64,000 bases of DNA from Didymella arachidicola (GCA_016630955.3 CM049990.2:1488001-1552000), one strand, 5' to 3'. Counted from the stretch's first letter, positions 10,219 to 20,241 are shown. The notes: generated by a model not told the origin, from the letters alone. Translations and numbers: made by a program.

Positions 10219-13200
10219 CTAGCGGGGGCAGATCTTGGTGAAGTACTGTGTAAGTTTGACAAAGGCGTCAAAGGCCTCTGGCTCCTTCACTAGTGCTGCA
10301 GTGTACGCTAGGCCATCAGCCTGGCTGGATGGTAGTATTAGTGGTCGCAGCGGCCATCTGCTAAAGCTCCCGCGGGTCTTGCGGCAGAGCACGAGGTGCT
10401 CTGGCGTCTTGTCGCGCCCGCATGAGCAGCTAAGGTTTGCATCCTTGTGATTGTACATTCGGTGATACCAGGCAAAGTCCCCATGCCTAGATTGGATGGA
10501 GAGGAGCCTGGCTAACGTGGCCCTTGGTAGGTCTAGTTCCCTTGGACTGCTGCGTGGTGCATAGTCCAGGTCCCAGCTCTTGTACCATTTCGAGAGCTTA
10601 GTCTTCTTGTCAGACCACCAGGTCTGTTGTGTGTGTCGCAGTGTCTTGCGGGCTATCGTCTTGATGCCTGAGAGTGTAGGCAGAGCGGCTTTTCCAGTCG
10701 GGGGTGAGGGGTGCTGGGCTTCTAGGTTGGCTAATCTGTCTGCTGCCTCGTTCCCCTCAATGTCTAGGTGTCCAGGGGCCCATTTGATAGAGACGTCGTG
10801 TGTCTCCATGGCGCCATGGCACTCCAGGAAAGCCCATTGAGAGGTAGGAGGTGCGTCGCCCCTGAGGCACCAGACCACTGAGGTGCTGTCTATGCACAGC
10901 CAGATTCGGCGGGTGCGGAGCTCTGGTTGCCTTACGGTATGCTGGAGGCCTCTCCATGCTCCTACTACTTCCGCGTCGAAGACGTGCGAGGTAGGGTTGA
11001 GTGACCCGCGTCCAGTGTGCAGTTGTTTTCCGTTCTGATACACTGCAAAGCCGTAGGTAACCCGCTTTTCTCCTTCCTTTGTGTACTGTTCAGAGCCATC
11101 TGAGAAGATAGTGACTTCTAGTGGTGAGAGCTGGGCCCACCATTCTTTAAAAGCCTTAGCTGCAGTCTTCTTGTCTAGGCTAAGCGTCGGGTTTGTTCGG
11201 CAGCCAGTCGAGTAGTGAGGGGCTGAGAGTGTAGTCCTGGGGGTCTCTGGTAGAAGAGATGCCATCTGTTGGACTTTCGTCTTGACTCGCTGGGGTTGTC
11301 CGGTTTTTACGCCCCTGTTTACGATAGGTACTGCTGTGCGCCTAGTGAGAGGGTGGTCTGCATCTGTAGTGCGCAGGTGGGTTGCAAATCTGAGTCTGGC
11401 TTCCTCGAGTGCCACTGCTGCCGGTAGCAGTCCGGCGTCTCGGAAGAGTGCAGCTATAGGGGTTGTTCTCCACGCTGGTAGGATGCCTCTTGCCGCTATG
11501 GCTAGTGTTTTGTCTATGGCAGCTATGTGCCACCCAATGTAAGCGCTGACCTCTTGTGGCCTGCCTGGTTTAAGTGTGTGTGGCTTTTTGGTGCGGCCTC
11601 TGTACCAGCATTCAGTTCCATACAGGAGTGATGGGTACACACAGGCAACAGTGGCCTTGCGGAGGGAGCTGGCTGGGGGTCCATAGGTAGTCCTAGCTAG
11701 GCTGCGAATGTGATAGGCTACCTTGGCAGCTTTTGCCGTGCGCGTAGCTACATGCCGTCGGAAGGTGAGTCTGCGGTCAAACCACACGCCTAACCAGCGC
11801 AGGGCTGGCTGACTGTGCTCTCCACCCGGGAGGATTGGATAGATCGTGAGCTGTTCATCTACGACGCAGGGAGGCGCATAGCTGCTCCGCTGTCTGGTCA
11901 GGTGGATCATTTCCTGCTTTTCTGGAGCAAAGGTAACCTTATTAGCCTCACCCCATGCTCTGATCTCCCTTAGGTCTTCTGCGAGGAGCTCGACGTTGTC
12001 GTCCATAGAGTGTGAGGCCTGGTATAGACATATGTCGTCTGCGTACCCAAACCTCCGTTCAGTGTCCATGGATAGTAGCTCTGCCAGGTACAGTGTGTAC
12101 AGGACGGGTGAGAGAGGCGACCCCTGGGGTGTGCCGCAGGCAACTGCGTAGCTAGGAGTGGTGACCTGGCCAAGGCGGACTTGCACCCTCCGGTCAGTTA
12201 GGAATGAGTCTACAAAGAGGATCGTCCTTTGTGGCCAGCCCTGTTGGGCCATCCGATGCAACAGGCGGTTCTTCAGGAGAGCGTCAAACGCGCCTTGCAC
12301 ATCTAGGGTGACCATAGTGACGTGCTTTCCAAGCACCCATGCTGCTTCAGTGTCGTGGGTGAACGCTGCAGTGAGGTCTGCTGCAGAGCGTTTTGGAAGC
12401 GCGCCGCCATGCTGGGGGCTGAGGATCTTGTGTGTCATGGCAGTCCATGCAATACGTCTAGCCACAGTTCGTTCGAGTCCCTTTCCAATACAAGACAGAA
12501 GCGCTATCGGTCTCCAGGAGCGGGGCGATGTCCGGTCTGTTTTCCCCACTTTCGGTATCATGGCTACCTCTGCAAGCTTCCATTGCGCCGGGAAGTGGTT
12601 GAGTTCAAGACACCGCTGGAAGATCCTTCGTACGAGTTCCCCCACCTGAGTCCAGCAGGCGCGGAGTAGTCGCACTGTAGAGCGGTCAGTGCCTGGTGAT
12701 GTGCTTGACACCCCTATCGTGTTTCGCTCACACTCCTCAAGTGAGATGTGTGTGCTCCACGGGAGGGTGGCTGCAGCCTCCTGGTCTGGACGCTGTCCGA
12801 GGTCATCTTCTGCTGTGTAGCGGTTGAGAACTTCCTGTCTAAGTGCCTCTGCTTTCTCCAGGGGGTCTGATATCGTTCTGTTGTTCACTTCGAGGGGAGT
12901 GTCCTGGTTCTCTGGCGTGAGCTTGTGCCAGGCAATGATCTTGAACAGGTCCTTGTCGTCTCTAGCGTTATCGATGACGTGCCTCCAGTACTGCCTCTTG
13001 GCCTGTCGGACGGTAGTCTTGAAGGCCTGTCTCTCCTCTGGTAGACTGCCAGAGCAGAGCTGTCTAGCACGTTTGTAGGCCTGGTAGGCGGTCTTGCACT
13101 CCTCGGTCCACCATGGTGCAGCGCGGCCTTCCTTGCGGTTGAGCTTGCCTGCTGCCTGTACAGAGTGCTGTATAGCCTCTGTGAGCAGCGTGACGCATTC

Positions 13201-14052
13201 TTCTAGCTGTGCTGCATCCTGTGTTGCAAGCGGGTCTGCGATGTTTTGGGCACCCATTTCTACCAGCCCAGCGAACTTAGCTAGGCTCGCCTCTGGAACT
13301 CTGTAGTGGTACTGTTCTAGTTGCGGAGTGCCTGGTGTGGAGATGGGGACAGAGGTCACTATCGTCTCATGATCTGAGCCGCTGTGCATGCTAGCATCGA
13401 CAGCAGACTGGGCAAACGGGATGTTAGAGAAGGTGAGGTCAAGAACGTGACCAGCGCAGTGTGTTGGCTGCCCTGGCACACCAATGTAGTCCATAGACGC
13501 GTTGGCAGCCCATCTAGCTAGCTCCACTCCTCCGTTGGCTGCAGTGATGGTAGGCTCAAAGGATTCGTGTCTGGCGTTAAAGTCGCCCCCGACAAGGCAG
13601 AGCTGAGGGGGTGTCAGATGTGTGACGTATTGAATGACGTCTGGGGTGTGTGGCTGTCTGTAGCAGTTGAGTATGGCGACTCCATTTACTACCGCCCATA
13701 GCATGTCTGGGTGGTTGAGACTCTCTCTAGCCTGGTACCGTAGGTGGCGGCCTCTGCGGATGTATGTCATCACTCTAGGGCGGACTGAGCCTGGTGTGTT
13801 GGGGCTGTCCCAGGTGCTGATAGGTGCTAGGTGCTTGAAACCAGGGTGAGTGGATGTTCTCGAGTTGGCACATGCGAAGGGCTCTTGAACACACACAACA
13901 TCTATGCCCTTCTGGAAGGCCAGCTCTAGTGTTGTGATGTGCCAGGGCGAGCATCTGCCGACGTTGGCCCAGCATACACGGAGTTGTCTGCTTGGTAGAC
14001 TGTGCTGTTGACGCCTGTTGTGGGCTGGTATGTTGTAGGGGTGTTCTAGCAT
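10219..14052 (-). CDS. LINE A ORF2: endonuclease, reverse transcriptase, RNase H polyprotein
   Basis: 1,277 aa, uninterrupted. An APE-type endonuclease occupies about residues 25-245 (VCVQEPF, GGDFNARHESF, SDHETIV). Reverse transcriptase occupies about 480-760 (SWRPIALLSCIGKGLER, TLDVQGAFD, GTPQGSPLSP and catalytic FGYADD). RNase H1 follows at about 965-1090 (FSDGSE, DAEVVGAW, CIDSTSV, APGHLDIEGNEAADRLA). A Cys/His segment near the end (CSCGRDKTPEHLVLC) resembles the C-terminal zinc motif of LINE ORF2s. Its ATG overlaps the ORF1 stop in ATGCTAG. The product would nick target DNA and prime reverse transcription of its own RNA. All catalytic motifs are present, so it looks active. Confidence 0.96.
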   Translation of the reverse strand: MLEHPYNIPAHNRRQQHSLPSRQLRVCWANVGRCSPWHITTLELAFQKGIDVVCVQEPFACANSRTSTHPGFKHLAPISTWDSPNTPGSVRPRVMTYIRRGRHLRYQARESLNHPDMLWAVVNGVAILNCYRQPHTPDVIQYVTHLTPPQLCLVGGDFNARHESFEPTITAANGGVELARWAANASMDYIGVPGQPTHCAGHVLDLTFSNIPFAQSAVDASMHSGSDHETIVTSVPISTPGTPQLEQYHYRVPEASLAKFAGLVEMGAQNIADPLATQDAAQLEECVTLLTEAIQHSVQAAGKLNRKEGRAAPWWTEECKTAYQAYKRARQLCSGSLPEERQAFKTTVRQAKRQYWRHVIDNARDDKDLFKIIAWHKLTPENQDTPLEVNNRTISDPLEKAEALRQEVLNRYTAEDDLGQRPDQEAAATLPWSTHISLEECERNTIGVSSTSPGTDRSTVRLLRACWTQVGELVRRIFQRCLELNHFPAQWKLAEVAMIPKVGKTDRTSPRSWRPIALLSCIGKGLERTVARRIAWTAMTHKILSPQHGGALPKRSAADLTAAFTHDTEAAWVLGKHVTMVTLDVQGAFDALLKNRLLHRMAQQGWPQRTILFVDSFLTDRRVQVRLGQVTTPSYAVACGTPQGSPLSPVLYTLYLAELLSMDTERRFGYADDICLYQASHSMDDNVELLAEDLREIRAWGEANKVTFAPEKQEMIHLTRQRSSYAPPCVVDEQLTIYPILPGGEHSQPALRWLGVWFDRRLTFRRHVATRTAKAAKVAYHIRSLARTTYGPPASSLRKATVACVYPSLLYGTECWYRGRTKKPHTLKPGRPQEVSAYIGWHIAAIDKTLAIAARGILPAWRTTPIAALFRDAGLLPAAVALEEARLRFATHLRTTDADHPLTRRTAVPIVNRGVKTGQPQRVKTKVQQMASLLPETPRTTLSAPHYSTGCRTNPTLSLDKKTAAKAFKEWWAQLSPLEVTIFSDGSEQYTKEGEKRVTYGFAVYQNGKQLHTGRGSLNPTSHVFDAEVVGAWRGLQHTVRQPELRTRRIWLCIDSTSVVWCLRGDAPPTSQWAFLECHGAMETHDVSIKWAPGHLDIEGNEAADRLANLEAQHPSPPTGKAALPTLSGIKTIARKTLRHTQQTWWSDKKTKLSKWYKSWDLDYAPRSSPRELDLPRATLARLLSIQSRHGDFAWYHRMYNHKDANLSCSCGRDKTPEHLVLCRKTRGSFSRWPLRPLILPSSQADGLAYTAALVKEPEAFDAFVKLTQYFTKICPR

Positions 14053-15707
14053 GACGATGGCGGGTCATCGCTCATGCTGGTGTCTTCCCTCTCCGAGGTG
14101 GACGGGTCAGTGTGGATAGTCGATTGTGGGCGGATGCTGCCGGCAGACAGCTGTCCTACATTGAGGCTTCTCTGGCCTGTGGCGGCCCGCCTTGGTCTCT
14201 TTGCTCTGCCAGTGGAAGAGGAGGATGGATAGGAGTTAGTCGTTGTAGGAAGTGATGCGGAAGCCCTGCTATCTCCTTCTTGCCTCTGGGTGGGAGGCTG
14301 GGGAGGCGCTGTCTCCGATGCCTCTAGAGGAGTAGTCTCAGGCTGAAGCGTTGCCTGTCTGAGGGTCTCTTCGACTGTCCTGTAGAGGTGCTGCTGTGCT
14401 ATCTTGCCTGCGCGTCGGATAGCCTTCAGCTCGGCTCTTGTAGGCTTGATGCTGTGTCCGTTGACCCGGCGAGGGGCTGCAGGGCAGTTGGCGTGGCTAG
14501 CTGGGTGTGGTCCGTGGCAGTTGGCGCACACGGCTTTGTGGGCGCAGTTGTCCCCGTACGGTCCTTGGTGTCTGTCTGTGCGGTCTCCACAGTGCACGCA
14601 GCGCGCTACCTGGGTGCATCGGGCAGCGTTACAGTAGCCCTGGCAGCCTGGGTTGTGGCGCTGGATGGTAGGGTGCTTGTTGATCACCTTGGAGTACTCG
14701 CTGATACCAAAAAGGCGGAACGAGCGGACTGGCTCCTTGTAAGAGATGATCCAGGTGGTAAGGCCACGGTGGTTGGCTCCATGTCGTGAGGCCCTGCAGC
14801 TGACCGGCTGCCTGCCTGTTTGCGAGCATACCTCTTCCTCCACTAGCTGGATAGTCGTGGGTAGTTCTGTGCCGTCGAGGGTTCGAAGGGAACTGGGTAC
14901 TCCCTGTACTGCGTAGTTGATCCAGCGTTCTGGGACCCTTACCGCGTCTCCGTCTAGTGCTCTCGCTAGAAGTTCCTGGTTTTCTTGGGTTAGAAGCTGG
15001 TCCCGGATAGACTTATTAGCTGGGGTGATCGCCCAGCCTGTTTTGATTGGTGATGCGGCAGGTATGTCCCTCAGGGTGATTCCTCCTATGCTCTTGCAAA
15101 CTGCCTGTCTTACCGCAAATGGTGAGGGTTGTTGCAGTCGCATTGTTGGGTTGGAGATGGCTATGAAGATTCGATCGTCTTCTTTGGGCTTAGCCGACGG
15201 ACCAGGCCGGGGTTTAGCAGGGATCAGGGGTCGGTTGGCACCCCTATCTGAGATTTGGGGGTCTCTGGCTACGTCCGCCCAAGAGCGGCGTCCTGACTCT
15301 TGGCTCCCGGGGTTGCTGTGATTAGTGTCACTGCTCCAGCGAGAGCTAGGGGGAGAGTTGCTTGGGGAGAGGGAGGTCAGCGCGTGAACGACCCTCTGCT
15401 GCAGCTCCTGTGCGATCCTGGCTTCTTGCGGGTTAGTGTAGCCCTGTGCGTGTTGATCTACGGCTGCTGCGAAGGCAGTAGTGATGGTGTTCCATAGCTG
15501 GGTAATTTGCTGAGTCTCAGCGATGTGGCGTTGGACGGCATCAGAGACTCGAGGTTTGGGAGCGCCCCCACCGGGGTTCTGGCTGCTCAGAAGGGGCGCA
15601 TGGTGCTGCATGTCCTCCTGGGGCCGTCTTGGAGCGCGTGTATACAACTGCTGGGGGATCTCGTAGTCTGGGGACCCTGTGTGCTGGGAAGAGGGAGACT
15701 CTGCCAT
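14046..15707 (-). CDS. LINE A ORF1: gag-like RNA-binding protein
   Basis: 553 aa with a Pro/Ser/Gln-rich N-terminus, a central segment comparable to LINE gag domains, and a Cys/His zinc-knuckle cluster at roughly 355-415 (CQGYCNAARC, CVHCGDRTDRHQGPYGDNC, CANCHGPHPASHANC). The C-terminus is disordered and Ser/Thr-rich. By family knowledge it coats LINE RNA to form the retrotransposition particle. The stop codon lies inside the ORF2 start region, giving a 7-nt overlap, so ORF2 is probably translated by reinitiation on the same mRNA. The zinc knuckles are unusually spaced, so the exact metal ligands are uncertain. Confidence 0.92.
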   Translation of the reverse strand: MAESPSSQHTGSPDYEIPQQLYTRAPRRPQEDMQHHAPLLSSQNPGGGAPKPRVSDAVQRHIAETQQITQLWNTITTAFAAAVDQHAQGYTNPQEARIAQELQQRVVHALTSLSPSNSPPSSRWSSDTNHSNPGSQESGRRSWADVARDPQISDRGANRPLIPAKPRPGPSAKPKEDDRIFIAISNPTMRLQQPSPFAVRQAVCKSIGGITLRDIPAASPIKTGWAITPANKSIRDQLLTQENQELLARALDGDAVRVPERWINYAVQGVPSSLRTLDGTELPTTIQLVEEEVCSQTGRQPVSCRASRHGANHRGLTTWIISYKEPVRSFRLFGISEYSKVINKHPTIQRHNPGCQGYCNAARCTQVARCVHCGDRTDRHQGPYGDNCAHKAVCANCHGPHPASHANCPAAPRRVNGHSIKPTRAELKAIRRAGKIAQQHLYRTVEETLRQATLQPETTPLEASETAPPQPPTQRQEGDSRASASLPTTTNSYPSSSSTGRAKRPRRAATGQRSLNVGQLSAGSIRPQSTIHTDPSTSEREDTSMSDDPPSSC

Positions 15708-15853
15708 CCTATTAAGCTCCTTGCGCGTCGCGCAGGGGGCCTAGGCGGACGTTAGAGGTACTCCCAGAGTGGCCGCAGTGAGCCGGATCGTTTGCTGTGA
15801 TTTTTGGGGCTTCTGTGAAGGAAACCCAGAAATCAAAAGATTGGTGTTCGGTG

Positions 15854-15867
15854 GGGGTTAAATGGGT
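15854..15867. repeat. Target-site duplication of LINE A, copy at LINE 5' end
   Basis: Second copy of the 14-mer. It encodes the HPFNP stretch of the transposase, which explains why both flanks share that motif. Confidence 0.9.
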
Positions 15868-16984
15868 GTACACCTGTCGCCTTGAACGAGCTAAAGATAT
15901 TCTTTGCAGTGAAGCTGCTTGCCCAAGCATCCCAGAACAGGCCAAAGAAGTCAGCTTTAGTTACAGGCACTAGGCCTTGATGCTTGTGAAGGCGTGTTGC
16001 CAGCTTCTTTGAGTATGCTGTGCTGAGAGGCTTAAACATTACCACATCAAGCGGCTGCAGCGTGTGCGTGCTGTGAGGTGGATAGATACCTAACAGTATC
16101 TTATGCCTGTGGCAATACTCCAGAAACTCTTCTGTTAGGTGGCTCCCGTGGCCATCCACAAGCAACAGGCGGTACTTTCTCCGAGCTTTGGCTGTTGTGA
16201 AGCGCTCAAACACCTGCTGGAGCCAGGCAAGACCAAGCCCATCGTTTGACCAGCCACTGCCTGATACTCCAAAGAAGGCCATATGTTCTCCTACCTTCAC
16301 ATCCTCTACCCATGTGTTTTGTATGTTCTTTGAGTCAGCTGCGTAAATGAGAGCTGGCGGCAACGCTGTGCCGTCAGCGCATACACACGCTAACAAGCTT
16401 ATCCATTCACGATTACCATCCTGCAGCATCTGCTTAAACTGCTTCTTCTTAAACAGCCTCCTGCTAAAGATCCTCTTCTGTCTGCCAACGGCTCCAACCA
16501 TGAAGCCTTTCTCATCCATATTGTACGTATGCTCAGGCTCCACTTCGTAGAAGTTGATTTTGCTGCCTAGCTGTTCAAAGTACACCTTGTACTTATCACT
16601 AGAGTCAGCAGCGTGGCGTTGTCGATCCATAGAAGTGCTCCATTGGGATGTAAGCTCATCTTGGTGTCGGTGGAGGAAGCGTGTGACCCAGCTCTCGGAG
16701 ACAGGGTGTCCAGCGATATCAGACGCGTAATTCTGCACCATCTCTCTTGTAGGAGGTAACTTTTGCTCTGTCAATCCCTCCAGATACGTCACAAGCTCTG
16801 CCTCCTGTTCTGGTTGAAGATTGCGACGTGCTAAACCTGCCTCTGCACGCGACCCGCTGACACCTCGGTGCTTGCGCGACAACGTTGAGCGATTAACACT
16901 ATGCTTTTTAGCTATTGTCGCGTAGCAAACTTCTTCGCTAGAGTTAAGAGCATCTAGCTCTGCAAGGGCTTCTTCCATAGTCAT
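15854..16984 (-). pseudogene. pogo transposase, N-terminal and catalytic fragment
   Basis: 377 codons from ATG at 16984 to the target duplication. Order: psq-type helix-turn-helix (about 1-45), CENP-B/Tc5-type HTH (about 55-115), then the DDE domain with Asp157 (YNMDEKG), Asp277 (LLVDGHGSH) and Asp313 (QPLDVVMF). The last two are 35 residues apart, as in DD35D pogo enzymes. The frame runs into LINE sequence after the HPFNP motif and stops about 7 codons later. Together with 9035-9793 the uninterrupted gene would encode 629 aa. The truncated product keeps all three catalytic Asp but lacks the basic tail; activity is doubtful. Confidence 0.92.
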
Positions 16985-17031
16985 CGTGGCGTTGAGTTGT
17001 GGGGGGTGCGAAGTTGGGACGAAATCGCGAT

Positions 17032-17074
17032 CGCGTGCATTGACTGACGGCGTGCATTGCGTGCACGGACACGG
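17032..17074 (-). repeat. Right terminal inverted repeat of the pogo element
   Basis: Inverted copy of 8884-8926 with one mismatch, followed by TA. The same internal TCAATGCACG-type repeat is present. Confidence 0.95.
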
Positions 17075-17380
17075 TAGTGCGTGAATCGGAGTAACACTGT
17101 TTCATGTCGACTCTTCGACTATGCTTGTTCTACACATTTATGTTGGTGTACATTTCCGCAGCATGGAAGTATAGCACTTTCAGCACCAGCACAGTGAATC
17201 ATGCCGTGAGCTTATGTCTCAGCATCGTAAACGATCGAAATGTTTCACTCCACAGAACTTCCTCTTCCTTCACCTCGAGTCTTCAGCAGTTACGCGAGAC
17301 TGCGGTCCAATTTTGATAAAACTCTGGTACACCTACCCTCTAAACTCTTCAAGCTTGCTGCAACTTTCCAACTCACAAGT
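17075..17380. other. Spacer between the pogo element and the secreted-protein relic
   Basis: About 300 bp starting with the TA duplication. No gene seen; it presumably holds the promoter of the gene starting at 17381. Confidence 0.5.
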
Positions 17381-18591
17381 ATGAGGCGACAACACCTCGC
17401 CGTCATCGCGCTCCTTCCATTATCGGCAATATGCCGTGAAGCAGTCACCAACCTCACGTCGACTCCCCAACCGGACCATCTCCTCGATAAGACTTCGCCA
17501 GATACAGTCCTTGCAGCAACTGGCGATCCGGCCTCGGAACATACATACTGGCAGGAATGCACATGCCGCGGTACGAAATTGACCAAAGCGTGTATGCTGA
17601 CAAAGACAGGGCCCTTGAATATGGCACACCGTTAGACACCAAATTCGATGGCACACTCGAAGTGGAGCTGGCGCGTTGAGGTACGTGGAGCGGAACAAGG
17701 GGCAAATCAGAAGCACTGCGAACTCTTCGACAAGACGCTCGAAAATGTAATCGAAGGTCTGGGGTTCGAAGGGCACAATGAGTGCCTCTGGTTCCAGCAC
17801 AATCGGGGCGAGAAAGGACCCTTTCCAGGCGAGAGTGCTGAGAACTGGGTTCCCGTTGAGCAGCAGACGTATAAAGTAGACGAGAAAACGTACCGGGTGA
17901 GTGCCCTACGCGATCCGGCAGTGTTGTCTGGCGACGGATCAACTGACTCGACTTTTAGAACACTTACGCCAAAGCTATCATGGCTGCTAATGCAGATGAC
18001 GGTATAATTTTCTTCATCGATCGGAGATCCGCCGTTTTAGGTGCTGTCGGTGCGTGGGGCGTCAGAGTCCCTCCAATCAACCAGCTCCCAGAACTGAGGC
18101 AGATGTCCGATCTCGCCTGGGGCGTATGGCGCCGCGTTCATCCTAGTGGAGCCGGCCTCAACAACATCAGTTACTTCGTCGTGGCCCAAGTTGTCAACAA
18201 GGAAACACAGGGATTAATTATGGAGGCGCTCAAGGCGGACCAGGATCGTGAGGTTGCGGTACCTGAATGGCCAGGCGTGACGTGGAATATCGAAAGTCAG
18301 CAAGGAGCGGCCATACTTGGTAAGTTACAATTCGCTGGTATGAGTCGATGAACGGATCTGATGAGTGTTCTAGGCTCTGCAAACGGAATTGCTATCGGTT
18401 ACTTTCTGTCGCAGCATAAGGCGCAGCTCGGCGGTAACAAGTATGTCCACCGAGTGCAAGTCTATGTCGAAAATGAGGGCGGGTTTCCTTACATGGTATT
18501 CTACGTCAAGGATGCACCGGAACAGTCATTGAAACGCAGTGAGTACTGCCAGGGAATTACATTAGGCAAGAAATTGGAGGTAAAGCTATAG
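17381..18591 (+). pseudogene. Degenerate paralogue of the secreted protein at 18757-20241
   Basis: ATG at 17381 opens a signal-peptide-like sequence (LAVIALLPLSAIC). The alignable region TKLTKACM then loses frame near 17597, continues in another frame (DKDRALEYGTPLD) to an in-frame TGA at about 17681, and returns to the first frame by about 17690. The 3' half is clean. An intron at 17897-17958 (62 nt) and one at 18320-18373 (54 nt) sit where the intact copy has introns, and all three exon frames stay open to the stop at 18591. The C-terminus is about 30 residues shorter than the intact copy. A shorter intact product from an ATG at 17648, lacking a signal peptide, cannot be excluded. Similarity to the minus copy runs throughout (for example the DKTYRV-like and NADDGIIFFID segments). 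Confidence 0.75.
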
Positions 18592-18756
18592 AATGGTGCA
18601 ACCCCCCAGTCAGCAAATAGTACCCTGATGGCACTGGAGCTTTTGTGCGACTCTTTGGCTCAGAGAGGACTGACAAGAACTGTCAGCTCAATAGTATCGA
18701 ACAGATCATGCTGCATTACCAAACACTTCATACCACCACCTTCTGAGACACTGACC

Positions 18757-20241
18757 CTACAACTTAGCCATTATCCGGTGCTCCCGAATAATGTTCTTGC
18801 CGTCATTGCTCTCATGCACCACGACGCCACGTTTCACAGCCTTGAACAAATCCCGCTTACGTTTCTGGGCAATATGTAGCCTATCCAGTTGGTCGTCGAG
18901 ATCCTTTGGACCCGCGATAGGAGCGCGGTCGGAGACATAGAACATGATGTTCGGAGCCTTCCACGTGCCCTTGCCAGACATCCAAATCTTGACTTTCCAA
19001 ATGTACTTCCAACCGAGTTGACGGCGGTGTTGAATGAGGAAGTATCCGGCACTGATACCGTTGGGTGAGCCTGGAGCTTGTTAAATGCCTGCAAAGCAGA
19101 TTCGTATGGTTATGCAACATACCCAGAAGCGCGAGCGCAGCCTCCATTGCTGCCAGTTGAGCATCACTGGGGTCATTACCCTTGACGGCGAACTCGAAAT
19201 CCTTGCCTGGCCATGGTGGCACTGCAGCCGAATTGGACTGTTTCATCGCGCGCTCCATGATGGCTTCAGACTGTTGATTGACGACCGCCACAGAGAGAAA
19301 GTAGTTCAGCTTACGCGAACCTTGAGCCACGCGGTTCCACACTGCAACTATCAGTGTATGCTCCAAGTTCTTTAGGCCTCCATTGTACCTACTGCCCCAC
19401 ACGATGTCCGAGCTTGACTTCAAGGCTGGGAGCTCGTCGGCACCGGGATCGCGGTTCCAATATTCTTTTGCGGCAAGCCCAGGGCTCAGACGGTGGATGA
19501 AGTACACGAGACCATCGTTAGCGTTAACACCAACCTTTGCGAAGGCTTGTGTGACCTATGTTAAACACATGTCAGCACTTGATCGTGAAGAGGTCCGAGC
19601 TAATCACATACCCGATACCTCTTGCCATCTGCCTCGTAGTACTGGTCCTCTTCATATTGGGGAATCTTGCCATCCTCATCAGGAATGATAGTTGGACCGT
19701 TCATATGCTCGACGTAGAAGCAGTGGTTCGGGCCACCTTTGCCTGCCGGGCGGGGATCAACGTTGATAGCTCTGAAGGCATCACCAATATCGTGTGTCTT
19801 TTCGAAGTCACACTGTATGTCGACATCCATATGCGCCTTGTTCATCTCGTTGTTGATCTCCTTGTAGCCCCACTTCCTCAGTTCAGGCTTGAGGTCTCCA
19901 TCCCACGTGCTTTGTATGTACGGCCATTGAAGCAAACTGGCAGCTTCCTGGTCGTTCATCATCATGGCCTTCGTTAGCTGCGAGCCGCGACTTTTGGCTT
20001 TGCACCAAGCAGCATCTTTCTCTTCTGGGGTGAGGTCACGGACTTCAGGGCCTGGGCTTACAGCTGCGAGGACTGTGGACGCTTGCGAGGTTGTGTTGTC
20101 GGTTTTTAGCTCGCGCAGGTGGAATTCTGCGGGCAGAATATTCGAGGTGGTGACTGCAGTCATGAGAGCGGGTGTTTGGATAGCGCGGCCTGCTACAGAA
20201 GTGGCCAAAGCTATGAAGGCTACCTTCGCGAGGGTCTTCAT
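18757..20241 (-). CDS. Secreted protein of unrecognised family (intact copy)
   Basis: Exons 20241-19612, 19555-19123 and 19070-18757; introns of 56 nt (GTATGT/ATAG, CTGAC branch) and 52 nt (GTATGT/CCAG). 458 aa. MKTLAKVAFIALATSVAG is a typical signal peptide, so secretion is likely. The mature N-terminus is Thr/Ala-rich. A conserved block starts near TPEEKDAAWCKAKSRGSQL and has three spaced cysteines (AWC, DIQC, PNHC). A second block (NANDGLVYFIHR) begins in exon 2, and the Lys/Arg-rich C-terminus is unique to this copy. I recognise no domain or catalytic motif. A diverged copy lies tail to tail 165 bp away, and transposons lie just beyond it. An effector or cell-wall role is possible but only by context. 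Confidence 0.8.

Larger units (their letters stand above)
9808..15853 (-). mobile_element. LINE-1-type element A: non-LTR retrotransposon nested in the pogo element
   Basis: 6,046 bp bounded by 14-bp direct repeats (GGGGTTAAATGGGT at 9794-9807 and 15854-15867). Orientation is minus: 5' leader 15853-15708, ORF1 15707-14046, ORF2 14052-10219, then a 3' region of about 410 bp with a G-rich minisatellite and a tail of about five TTGG units (plus-strand reading) at the 3' boundary. There are no LTRs. The EN-RT-RNase H order of ORF2 places it among fungal Tad1/I-like non-LTR elements. Both ORFs are open, suggesting a recent insertion untouched by repeat-induced point mutation. Confidence 0.95.
8884..17074 (-). 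mobile_element. pogo/Fot1-type DNA transposon, split by a nested LINE
   Basis: The ends are 43-bp terminal inverted repeats differing at one position, flanked on both sides by TA (8882-8883 and 17075-17076), the target duplication of Tc1/mariner-pogo elements. Without the 6,046-bp LINE (9808-15853) and the extra target copy, the element would be 2,131 bp, a normal size for this group. Its only gene is the transposase, read on the minus strand. The insertion lies between the P450 promoter and the broken secreted-protein gene. Confidence 0.93.
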
